NCBI GenBank assembly: GCA_946186535.1
Contig: CAMHNT010000134.1
Coordinates: forward strand, 1 to 6,077
Length of the DNA: 6,077 nt
Source: an uncultured Clostridia bacterium
GTDB lineage: Bacteria > Bacillota > Clostridia > Oscillospirales > Acutalibacteraceae
Direction of reading: 5' to 3'
A program made the position numbers and the translations under genes. Below, piece by piece: positions 1 through 6,073 of this stretch (its first letter is position 1; each line of letters begins with the position of its first letter). A model generated the notes under the pieces. It did not search any database, had not been told where the DNA came from, and saw only the letters and a program-made list of their open reading frames with translations.

Positions 1-525
1 TCGCCGGCTCCGGTAACTCCGGGTATTCCTCCTATCCCGAACAGTCCCACACCGAACGGATTTTCAAAGGGTACTCCGCCGGCCCCGGTAACTCCGGGTA
101 TTCCTCCTATCCCGAACAGTCCCACACCGAGCGGATTTTCAAAGGGTACTCCGCCGGCTCCGGTAACTCCGGGTATTCCTCCTATCCCGAACAGTTCCAC
201 ACCGAACAGATTTTCAAAGGGTACTCCCCCTGCCCCGGTAACTCCGGGTATTCCTCCTATCCCGAACAGTCCCACACCGAACGGATTTTCAAAGGGTACT
301 CCGCCGGCCCCGGTAACTCCGGGTATTCCTCCTATCCCGAACAGTCCCACACCGAGCGGATTTTCAAAAGGCACTCCGCCAGCTCCGGTAACTCCGGGTA
401 TTCCTCCTCTCCCGAACAGTCCCACACCGAATGGATTTTCAAAGGGTACTCCGCCGGCTCCTGTAAATCCGAGTATTCCTCCTATCCCGGGCACTCCGGC
501 ACAGAACGATAATTTCAAAAATAAC
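1..525 (+). repeat. 75-bp minisatellite coding for a proline-rich 25-residue repeat
   Basis: Units fall at 1-75, 76-150, 151-225, 226-300, 301-375 and 376-450, with a decayed seventh at 451-525. The marker ttttcaaa recurs at 61, 136, 211, 286, 361 and 436, exactly 75 bases apart. Each unit starts PPAPVTPGIP and ends FSKGT, has nine prolines, and carries three Thr-Pro pairs (counting the junction with the next unit). Copies differ by about two to five bases, and third codon positions are conserved too, which points to recent duplication or conversion rather than old protein-level selection. The period is a multiple of three, so copy-number change keeps the frame. The array continues past the left edge, so its total length is unknown. 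Confidence 0.97.
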
Positions 526-963
526 TTTATGCCCGGAGACGGGCTGATTCTCAGCAATCCGGACGATACTTCAAAACCGGAAATACCCGATTCCGGAGAA
601 AATATAGAATTCATAAAGCTTAACGGCGACGACGGTCTTTCCGGCATTCTGTTTTCAAACACTCTGAATATGTACTATGAAACATGCAATGAATACATAT
701 CCGTCACGAAGGATTCCGTTACGCTGGGACGAGGAATCGACAGCGATGTCCTGATAAAAAGCTCCTATGTCGCAAGACAGCAGGCAACGCTCCTTTTCAA
801 CAACAATCACTGGCTCATCAAGGATGAATTTTCAACCAACGGCACAAAACTCAACGGAACTAAGTTGGAACCGGGAAAATATTATCTTCTTTGCTTCGGC
901 GACGTTCTGGAATTTGCCGACTCTGCGAAGTTCATTTTCGGTATGAGCGACGTAAAAATCTGA
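1..963 (+). CDS. FHA-domain protein with proline-rich 25-residue tandem repeats (5'-truncated by window edge)
   Basis: The frame is open from base 1 to the TGA at 961-963, giving 320 visible residues; the true start lies left of the window. ATG 529 is an internal methionine: no Shine-Dalgarno site precedes it and the same frame runs unbroken through the repeats. Visible residues 1-175 are seven proline-rich repeats, then an acidic, polar linker, then a forkhead-associated (FHA) domain over about residues 230-315. FHA hallmarks are the LGR strand (bases 724-732), SDVLI, HWLIKD, STNGTKLNG (bases 832-858) and the closing GDVLEF. FHA domains bind phosphothreonine peptides and usually serve Ser/Thr kinase signalling in the cytoplasm. 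The loop that normally reads SRxH is ARQQ here (bases 772-783), so binding may be altered. No membrane segment is visible, and the N-terminal domain and partner are unknown. The FHA call is secure; the protein's role is not. Confidence 0.88.
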   Translation, partial: SPAPVTPGIPPIPNSPTPNGFSKGTPPAPVTPGIPPIPNSPTPSGFSKGTPPAPVTPGIPPIPNSSTPNRFSKGTPPAPVTPGIPPIPNSPTPNGFSKGTPPAPVTPGIPPIPNSPTPSGFSKGTPPAPVTPGIPPLPNSPTPNGFSKGTPPAPVNPSIPPIPGTPAQNDNFKNNFMPGDGLILSNPDDTSKPEIPDSGENIEFIKLNGDDGLSGILFSNTLNMYYETCNEYISVTKDSVTLGRGIDSDVLIKSSYVARQQATLLFNNNHWLIKDEFSTNGTKLNGTKLEPGKYYLLCFGDVLEFADSAKFIFGMSDVKI

Positions 964-991
964 TATATTATATATATGTATCAATATATCA
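961..991. repeat. AT-only 9-bp inverted repeat overlapping the FHA gene stop codon
   Basis: tgatatatt (961-969) and aatatatca (983-991) are exact reverse complements around a 13-base loop. The TGA stop lies in the left arm. Being almost entirely A/T, the stem is weak; it sits directly before the GC-containing terminator hairpin and may simply be an AT-rich upstream element of it. Confidence 0.45.
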
Positions 992-1028
992 AAAAAGTCC
1001 TTCCCAACGGAAGGGCTTTTTCTTTTTT
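991..1028. terminator. Bidirectional intrinsic terminator between FHA gene and pfkA
   Basis: agtccttcc (996-1004) pairs with ggaagggct (1009-1017) around a caac loop, with one G-T wobble. It is flanked by a run of A (991-996) and a run of T (1017-1021, then 1023-1028), so both strands have hairpin plus U-tract. On the plus strand it lies 28 bases after the FHA stop codon and is the natural terminator of that gene. On the minus strand it can act as a backup for transcripts leaving pfkA. Confidence 0.88.
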
Positions 1029-1057
1029 GCTTTCTTTCGTCCGGCATTCCGGCGGTA

Positions 1058-1130
1058 AAAAAATCAGGGTGTATCCGGATCAATCATTCACCTTCTGTTG
1101 AAAGCAAACTCGTAATATCCGGGTACACCC
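1058..1130 (-). terminator. Long-stem terminator candidate downstream of pfkA
   Basis: gggtgtatccggat (1067-1080) and atccgggtacaccc (1117-1130) form a 14-position stem with a single non-Watson-Crick position. Read on the minus strand, the stem is followed by TGA and a run of T complementary to the A run ending at 1063, as expected for Rho-independent termination. It starts 32 bases after the pfkA stop codon. The 36-base loop (1081-1116) is long for a simple terminator and has only weak internal pairing, so a further role cannot be ruled out. Confidence 0.7.
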
Positions 1131-1161
1131 CAAAAATCAATTTAAATAAAACAAACTCAAA

Positions 1162-2130
1162 TCAGATAGAAATTGTATGAGCAATTTCATAGAGGTTTGT
1201 ATCGAAAACTCTCTTCATGTTAAGAGCCTCTGTGATATCATAATCCACGATAGCTCCGTTCTTCATAGCAACAACTCTGTTTCCGATTCCCTCTTCGAGA
1301 AGTGAAACAGCCTTGTAGCCCATTTCGCTTGCAACAACTCTGTCTCTGAGTGTCGGAGAACCACCACGCTGAACATGACCGAGAATAGTTGCTCTGGACT
1401 CGATGCCGGTTCTGTTCTGGATATATGTAGCAAGCTCGTTTACCTTGCCTACGCCCTCCGCAACTACAATGATGAAGTGCTTCTTGCCTGTGCTCTGGTT
1501 GTTGAGGATTCTTGAGATAACGTCTCTCTCAATGTCAAACTCAACCTCCGGAACGAGAATCGAAGCTGCGCCTACTGCGATACCTGTCTGCAAAGCGATA
1601 TCTCCGCATCTTCTTCCCATAACCTCAACAACGGAACATCTGTCGTGCGACTGAGCCGTATCACGGATCTTGTCAACCATTTCCATTGCCGTATTCATAG
1701 CCGTATCAAAGCCTACAGTATACTCGCTGCAAGCAATATCGTTATCGATAGTGCCCGGGATACCTACGCACGGAATACCCTCGCCCGTGAGGTCGCGCGC
1801 ACCTCTGAATGAGCCGTCGCCGCCGATTACAACAACGCCCGAAACTCCGAGCTCTCTGCAGAAATCAGCCGCCTTTTTAACACCTGCGGGAGTGTTGTAC
1901 TCCTCGCTTCTTGCTGTATATAAAACCGTACCGCCACGATGGATAATATCTGAAACACTGCGAAGGTTAAGCTCGGTAACATCACCGGTAAGAAGACCGT
2001 TATAACCACGACTTACTCCGTAAACTTTCATCCCCTTGGAAATACCTGTTCTTACAACAGCTCTTACAGCAGCATTCATACCGGGCGCATCTCCGCCGCT
2101 TGTCAATACTGCAATAGCTTTCTGTGACAT
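1162..2130 (-). CDS. pfkA: ATP-dependent 6-phosphofructokinase
   Basis: Phosphorylates fructose 6-phosphate to fructose 1,6-bisphosphate, the committed step of glycolysis, in the cytoplasm, usually as a tetramer. The 322-residue protein has the full bacterial PfkA length and pattern: SGGDAPGMN (11-19), GGDGS (103-107), PGTIDND (125-131) with catalytic base Asp129, MGR (171-173), and HVQRGG (252-257). Glycines 106 and 126 mark the ATP-using class; PPi-dependent enzymes carry Asp and Lys there. Effector-site arginines 23, 27 and 156 align with E. coli Arg21, Arg25 and Arg154, but Ala189 takes the place of E. coli Glu187. The start is set at base 2130 because AAAGGAGG sits 7 bases before that ATG; an in-frame ATG at 2154 lies upstream of this ribosome binding site. 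The gene follows dnaE in the same direction, has its own promoter and ends at two terminator-like hairpins. Confidence 0.97.
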   Translation of the reverse strand: MSQKAIAVLTSGGDAPGMNAAVRAVVRTGISKGMKVYGVSRGYNGLLTGDVTELNLRSVSDIIHRGGTVLYTARSEEYNTPAGVKKAADFCRELGVSGVVVIGGDGSFRGARDLTGEGIPCVGIPGTIDNDIACSEYTVGFDTAMNTAMEMVDKIRDTAQSHDRCSVVEVMGRRCGDIALQTGIAVGAASILVPEVEFDIERDVISRILNNQSTGKKHFIIVVAEGVGKVNELATYIQNRTGIESRATILGHVQRGGSPTLRDRVVASEMGYKAVSLLEEGIGNRVVAMKNGAIVDYDITEALNMKRVFDTNLYEIAHTISI

Positions 2131-2137
2131 AAATAGT

Positions 2138-2145
2138 CCTCCTTT
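2138..2145 (-). promoter_or_regulatory. pfkA ribosome binding site (decides the start)
   Basis: On the minus strand, AAAGGAGG ends 7 bases before the ATG at 2130-2128. This near-perfect Shine-Dalgarno site lies inside the reading frame opened by the ATG at 2154, so that upstream ATG is unlikely to be used. It implies strong translation, fitting a glycolytic gene. Confidence 0.92.
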
Positions 2146-2162
2146 ATATTCCAATCGTATTT

Positions 2163-2191
2163 ATTATAATACATTTTTAAGCAAATAACAA
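2163..2191 (-). promoter_or_regulatory. Sigma-A-type promoter for pfkA
   Basis: On the minus strand, TTGTTA (2191-2186) is followed, after a 17-base spacer, by a perfect TATAAT (2168-2163). The -35 matches the consensus at four of six positions. The predicted transcription start near 2156 gives a leader of about 25 bases, just enough for the Shine-Dalgarno site. pfkA can therefore be expressed independently of dnaE. Confidence 0.75.
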
Positions 2192-2270
2192 GAGGAATTT
2201 ATCAAAATATAGTTTAAATTATGGAAATATTTAAAATCAGGTTGTAACTGTTTTGTATCTTTTTATATTA

Positions 2271-2427
2271 TACTAATTTTCAATTAAAACCTTTAAAAGA
2301 TTTTCGAGGATAATTTTTGCAAGACAAGGAAGAGCTCGCAGGCAGGCTGTCGTTTGTCTTGCAGCGATGACGCAGTATTGCAGAAATTAGACCGAAAAGA
2401 TTTAAAGTGTTTTATTGAAATTTAGTA
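2271..2427. repeat. Long imperfect palindromic element between dnaE and pfkA (MITE/REP-like)
   Basis: The left arm (2271-2322, starting tactaatttt, ending atttttgcaa) is the imperfect reverse complement of the right arm (2378-2427, starting ttgcagaaatta, ending tttagta), with a few bulges and mismatches along roughly 50 positions. The interior holds its own perfect 10-bp inverted repeat: tgcaagacaa (2318-2327) with ttgtcttgca (2354-2363). The inner and outer stems compete for bases 2318-2322. A small gcg-atga-cgc hairpin lies nearby (about 2364-2373). TTA borders the element on both sides (2268-2270 and 2428-2430) and could be a target duplication. No ORF fits inside. It fills over half of the 297-base gap, the rest being AT-rich DNA and the pfkA promoter. 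The palindrome is directly visible; its mobile nature is inference. Confidence 0.72.
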
Positions 2428-5400
2428 TTACTTGACAACAACCGCTTCCTCTCCCAGAACTCTTTTCAGCTCACCTATCATCACATCGTTGAGATAGACA
2501 TTGTTCTCGAACGGAAAATGCTCGTACTTCTTTTCGTCGGCATAATAGAACGAAACCGGACTCGTCCCGTCAAAGACGGCAAGCAGCTTTTTGGTGTAAT
2601 CGTATTCCTTCGAGTTCTTTGACGGAAGCTTTACGTAGAGCCGCTGCGGACCTTTACGATTTGAGTCTTTTCCGTCCTGCCGCCTGTTTCCGTCATTGTT
2701 TTCCGAAACAGGCTCCTTCGGACATTTTTTCAGCCTGTCGCAGAGAATCTTCGGCTCTTCGTCCTCCTTTGCGTTGACCGTTCCGTAGATCTCAACCGCA
2801 TTGCCCTCAAAAACTATGTTGCCGTATTCGGAGAGAGTCCGTGGAAAGACGAGCATTTCCAGTCCTCCGGTCAGGTCTTCGATATTAACGAATGCCATAA
2901 CCGCGCTGTTCTTCGTTGTTTTCGTTTTCACTCTTTCGATCATTGCGATAACACGAACCTTTTTTCCATCATAGAAGGTGCTGTTTTCTATGATATCGGA
3001 AATCTTGTCGCACTTCACGGAATTTATATAAGGCTCATACTCCATGAGCGGATGACCGGAAAGATAGAGTCCCGTCATTTCCTTTTCCATATAGAGAATA
3101 TCGTGAATGCCGAATTCGGCAACCTTCGGAAGCTCATAGACGCTCATGTCGTCCGTTTCGTCACCCTCAAAGAAAGACATCTGACCTTCGATATTCGACC
3201 GTCTTTCCTCTTCGATTCCGTCCATTATCTGACGTGAGCCGAGAAGCATCTGACGTCTGTTTCCGCCGAGACCGTCGAGCGCGCCGGATTTCACGAGACT
3301 TTCGACGGCTCTGCTGTTGAGTCCCTTTCCGTAAAGCCTGCTGCAGAAGTCGTAGAAGCTCCTGTAAGCGCCCTTTTCCCTTTCCCTGACAATTTCTCTT
3401 ATCACCGCCGAACCGAGATTTTTTATCGCCATGAGACCGAAAATAATATTATTCCCGTGAACCCGGAAGCCGCTGTCACTGACATTGACGTGAGGCGGAA
3501 GAACCTTTATTCCGAAACGGCTGCACTCTTCGATATAGAGAGGAAGTCTTCCCGAATTTTCAAGAATACTCGTCAGAAGAGCCGCCATGTATTCCTTCGG
3601 ATAGTGATATTTATACCATGCCGTCATATATGAAATAACGGCATACGCCGCCGCATGGGATTTATTGAATGCATAGGACGCAAAGCTTTCCATTTCATTA
3701 AATATATCATTTGCCGTTTTCTCGTCAACGCCGCGCCTGATACAGCCGTCAACCTCAACCTCACCGTTTTCGTTAACATAACCGTGTATAAAAATCCGGC
3801 GTTCCTTCTCCATAACGTCCTTTTTCTTTTTTGACATTGCACGTCTTACTATATCCGCACGTCCCAGCGAATAGCCTGCAAGCGTTCTGAAAATCTGCAT
3901 TACCTGTTCCTGATAGACAATACAACCGTAGGTCACGTCAAGGATATCCTTCAGCAGAGGGTGCTTATATCGAACCTTTTCGGGGTTGTGACGGTTCTCG
4001 ATATACGTCGGAATAGAGTCCATAGGACCCGGGCGGTAGAGAGAAATTACCGCAATCAGATCCTCGACATTTTCGGGCTTCAGCTGCATGATAACATTCT
4101 TCATTCCTGCCGATTCGAACTGGAACACGCCCTCCGTATAACCCTTTGAAAGCATTTCGAAAACCTTCGGGTCGGAATAATCAATATTGTCGTCGGAAAA
4201 ATCCGGCTCGGTTTTCATTATCATTTTCTTTGCGTCGTTGAGAACGGTAAGATTCCGAAGCCCGAGAAAATCCATCTTCAGCAGGCCGAGCTGTTCAAGC
4301 CTCGTCATAGTATACTGAGTTACAACGGCTTCATCGTTTTTTGCAAGAGGGACATAGCTGTCGACAGGATCTCTCGTAATAACCACGCCTGCCGCATGAG
4401 TTGTTGCGTGACGGGGCATTCCCTCGATACTTCTCGCAATATCGATAAGTCTTTTTATCTCGGCGTCGGTATCATAAAGTTTTTTCAGTTCAGATGAAAT
4501 TGAAAGCGCCTTATCGATAGTCATACCGATATCGAAAGGTACGAGCTTTGCTATTGCGTCAACCGAACCGTAGGGTATGTCCAGAACCCTGCCGACGTCA
4601 CGGATAGCTCCTCTCGCCGCCATCGTACCGAACGCAATTATCTGTGCTACATGGTCGGAGCCGTACTTTCTTATAACATAATCGATGACCTCCTGACGTC
4701 TGTCCTTGCAGAAGTCGACGTCAAAATCAGGCATGCTGACTCTTTCGGGGTTCAGAAAACGCTCGAAGATGAGGTTATATTTTATAGGGTCGATACCCGT
4801 TATTCCTATGCAGTATGCGGCAAGGCTTCCTGCGCCCGAACCTCGTCCGGGGCCTACGGGGATACCCTGAGATTTTGCGTATTGGATAAAATCGTTCACG
4901 ATCAGATAATAGTCGACGTACCCCATTTTATTGACTATATCAAGCTCATACTCAAGCCTGTCGATGAGAGAGCTGTCGGGATTATCGCCGTAATGCCTGT
5001 ACAGACCCTCGTAGCACTGACGTCTAAAATACCGGAAATGGTCCTCGCCGTCCGGCACGTCAAAATGCGGAAGCTTCGTATTTCCGAACTCGAATTCGAC
5101 ATTGCACCTGTCTGCGATAAGCTGAGTATTCTCGATAGCCTGAGGAACGTCCGGAAATAGACTTCGCATCTCATCTTCCGTTTTTATATAGAACTCGTCC
5201 GTCTGAAATTCCATTCGGTCATTGTCCTTTACGGTATGGTTGGTCTGAATACACATAAGAATGTTATGTGTTTCAGCGTCCTTCTTGTCTATATAATGGC
5301 AGTCGTTTGTCGCAACGAGCGGAATATCCAGATCATGTGACATTTTCACAAGAGTGTCGTTAACGACAGCCTGCTCTTCTATGAAATGGTTCTGGAGCTC

Positions 5401-5916
5401 AAGATAGAAATTTCCGTCACCAAACAGATTTTTATAATATCTTGCTTTTTCATAAGCGCCGTCAATATTTCCCGAGACTACCGCCCTCGGGATCTCGCCT
5501 GCAAGACAGGCGGAAAAACAGATCAGTCCCTCGTGATACTTTTCGAGTAGGGAATCGTCTATACGCGGTTTTCTGTAAAAGCCTTCGGTCCACGCTACCG
5601 ACACCATTTTTATAAGATTCTGATAGCCCGTCATGTTTTCGCACAGAAGTATCATATGATACGGACGGCCGTCAAGCTCGGCTGTCTTGTCGTAAAGGGT
5701 TCTGTTTGCGACATAGACCTCACAGCCGATAATGGGTTTTATCCCGGCATTCTTAGCTTCAAGGAAAAAATCGACAGCCGCAAACATATTTCCGTGGTCT
5801 GTCACGGCGACGGCGTTCTGCCCCTTTTCCTTTACGGATTTCACAAGGTCTTTCAGACGACAGGCACCGTCGAGCAGACTGTATTCACTATGCAAATGAA
5901 GATGTACGAAGGACAT
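2428..5916 (-). CDS. dnaE: DNA polymerase III alpha subunit (DnaE)
   Basis: Catalytic subunit of a replicative DNA polymerase; in Firmicutes with PolC, DnaE typically extends primers on the lagging strand. The 1162 residues match the usual DnaE length. An N-terminal PHP domain (about 1-210) shows HLHLHSEYS, TDHG (Asp40, His41), GCE (Glu66), His87, Cys137 and NDCH (Asp205, His207). The polymerase core has GPGRGSGAGS (355-364), PDFDVDF with catalytic Asp399 and Asp401, MDFLG with Asp549, LYRPGPM (626-632) and FNKSHAAAYA (750-759). A helix-hairpin-helix region follows (about 865-885), then QMSFF (912-916), a fit to the beta-clamp binding motif, an OB fold (about 985-1060), a charged linker (1063-1090) and a C-terminal domain. 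The start is set at base 5916, since AAAGGTGA lies just before it; an in-frame ATG at 5934 has no good site. Transcribed toward pfkA with no U-tract terminator between them. Confidence 0.97.
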   Translation of the reverse strand: MSFVHLHLHSEYSLLDGACRLKDLVKSVKEKGQNAVAVTDHGNMFAAVDFFLEAKNAGIKPIIGCEVYVANRTLYDKTAELDGRPYHMILLCENMTGYQNLIKMVSVAWTEGFYRKPRIDDSLLEKYHEGLICFSACLAGEIPRAVVSGNIDGAYEKARYYKNLFGDGNFYLELQNHFIEEQAVVNDTLVKMSHDLDIPLVATNDCHYIDKKDAETHNILMCIQTNHTVKDNDRMEFQTDEFYIKTEDEMRSLFPDVPQAIENTQLIADRCNVEFEFGNTKLPHFDVPDGEDHFRYFRRQCYEGLYRHYGDNPDSSLIDRLEYELDIVNKMGYVDYYLIVNDFIQYAKSQGIPVGPGRGSGAGSLAAYCIGITGIDPIKYNLIFERFLNPERVSMPDFDVDFCKDRRQEVIDYVIRKYGSDHVAQIIAFGTMAARGAIRDVGRVLDIPYGSVDAIAKLVPFDIGMTIDKALSISSELKKLYDTDAEIKRLIDIARSIEGMPRHATTHAAGVVITRDPVDSYVPLAKNDEAVVTQYTMTRLEQLGLLKMDFLGLRNLTVLNDAKKMIMKTEPDFSDDNIDYSDPKVFEMLSKGYTEGVFQFESAGMKNVIMQLKPENVEDLIAVISLYRPGPMDSIPTYIENRHNPEKVRYKHPLLKDILDVTYGCIVYQEQVMQIFRTLAGYSLGRADIVRRAMSKKKKDVMEKERRIFIHGYVNENGEVEVDGCIRRGVDEKTANDIFNEMESFASYAFNKSHAAAYAVISYMTAWYKYHYPKEYMAALLTSILENSGRLPLYIEECSRFGIKVLPPHVNVSDSGFRVHGNNIIFGLMAIKNLGSAVIREIVREREKGAYRSFYDFCSRLYGKGLNSRAVESLVKSGALDGLGGNRRQMLLGSRQIMDGIEEERRSNIEGQMSFFEGDETDDMSVYELPKVAEFGIHDILYMEKEMTGLYLSGHPLMEYEPYINSVKCDKISDIIENSTFYDGKKVRVIAMIERVKTKTTKNSAVMAFVNIEDLTGGLEMLVFPRTLSEYGNIVFEGNAVEIYGTVNAKEDEEPKILCDRLKKCPKEPVSENNDGNRRQDGKDSNRKGPQRLYVKLPSKNSKEYDYTKKLLAVFDGTSPVSFYYADEKKYEHFPFENNVYLNDVMIGELKRVLGEEAVVVK

Positions 5917-5920
5917 TTTT

Positions 5921-5928
5921 TCACCTTT
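5921..5928 (-). promoter_or_regulatory. dnaE ribosome binding site (decides the start)
   Basis: On the minus strand, AAAGGTGA lies 4 bases before the ATG at 5916-5914; the AAGGTG core gives a 5-base gap. The alternative ATG at 5934-5932 is preceded by a sequence without a purine-rich Shine-Dalgarno core, so translation most likely starts at MSFVHLHLHS, consistent with how DnaE proteins begin close to the PHP domain. Confidence 0.78.
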
Positions 5929-5994
5929 TTTCATGAGAATGTTTAAAGCAGTTCATTTATTTGATGAATGTCGAACGCTTTTTGGGATTTTAAA

Positions 5995-6022
5995 TTTATA
6001 TTATTTTCTATAGATGAGTAAA
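5995..6022 (-). promoter_or_regulatory. Candidate dnaE promoter
   Basis: On the minus strand, TTTACT (6022-6017) and TATAAA (6000-5995) are separated by 16 bases, giving four of six and five of six consensus matches. The predicted start near 5988 leaves a leader of about 70 bases containing a weak inverted repeat (ttcat 5952-5956 with atgaa 5964-5968). The region is AT-rich, so a chance match is possible. Confidence 0.4.
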
Positions 6023-6030
6023 ACGGTTAA

Positions 6031-6073
6031 AGTTTTTGCCCAGCTTTTTTCAAAAAGTACCCCAAGGGCACTT
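6031..6073 (-). terminator. Terminator-like hairpins upstream of dnaE
   Basis: Read on the minus strand, AAGTGCCC (6073-6066) can pair with GGGTACTT (6062-6055, one G-T wobble) around a TTG loop and is followed by a short T run. This is the form of an intrinsic terminator for a gene beyond the right edge. A second hairpin, CTTTTT with AAAAAG (6057-6044), follows, and an alternative outer pairing joins TGCCC (6070-6066) with GGGCA (6041-6037). The upstream gene is not in the window, so the assignment rests on structure alone. Confidence 0.5.

Noticed and set aside
1..450. Higher-order three-unit (225-bp) period within the minisatellite
   Set aside because: Units 2 and 5 share the gcc and agc variants, but units 1/4 and 3/6 are no closer to each other than to other units, so the support is too thin.
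1..525. CRISPR array
   Set aside because: There are no unique spacers: the whole 75-bp period is repeated and is one open coding frame.
529..963. ATG 529 as the start of a separate 144-residue FHA protein
   Set aside because: The same frame is open through the whole repeat array to base 1, and no Shine-Dalgarno site precedes 529; it is an internal methionine of a longer protein.
832..1083. Minus-strand ORF of 83 codons across the FHA 3' end and terminator
   Set aside because: It runs antisense through the FHA coding region and the terminator hairpin, with no recognisable domain or ribosome binding site.
1740..1830. PPi-dependent phosphofructokinase
   Set aside because: The diagnostic positions are Gly (GGDGS and PGTIDND), which mark ATP use.
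2131..2154. ATG 2154 as the pfkA start (eight extra residues)
   Set aside because: The strong AAAGGAGG site lies between this ATG and the one at 2130, so translation should start at 2130; PfkA family length also fits the shorter form.
2267..2272. Second TATAAT on the minus strand at the left end of the palindrome
   Set aside because: No acceptable -35 hexamer lies 16-18 bases upstream, and such hexamers are common by chance in this AT-rich stretch.
4651..5160. Plus-strand ORF of 169 codons inside dnaE
   Set aside because: It is antisense to strongly conserved DnaE sequence, has no recognisable domain, and is a shadow of the real frame.
5917..5934. ATG 5934 as the dnaE start (six extra residues)
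   Set aside because: No good ribosome binding site precedes it, while AAAGGTGA is well placed for the ATG at 5916.
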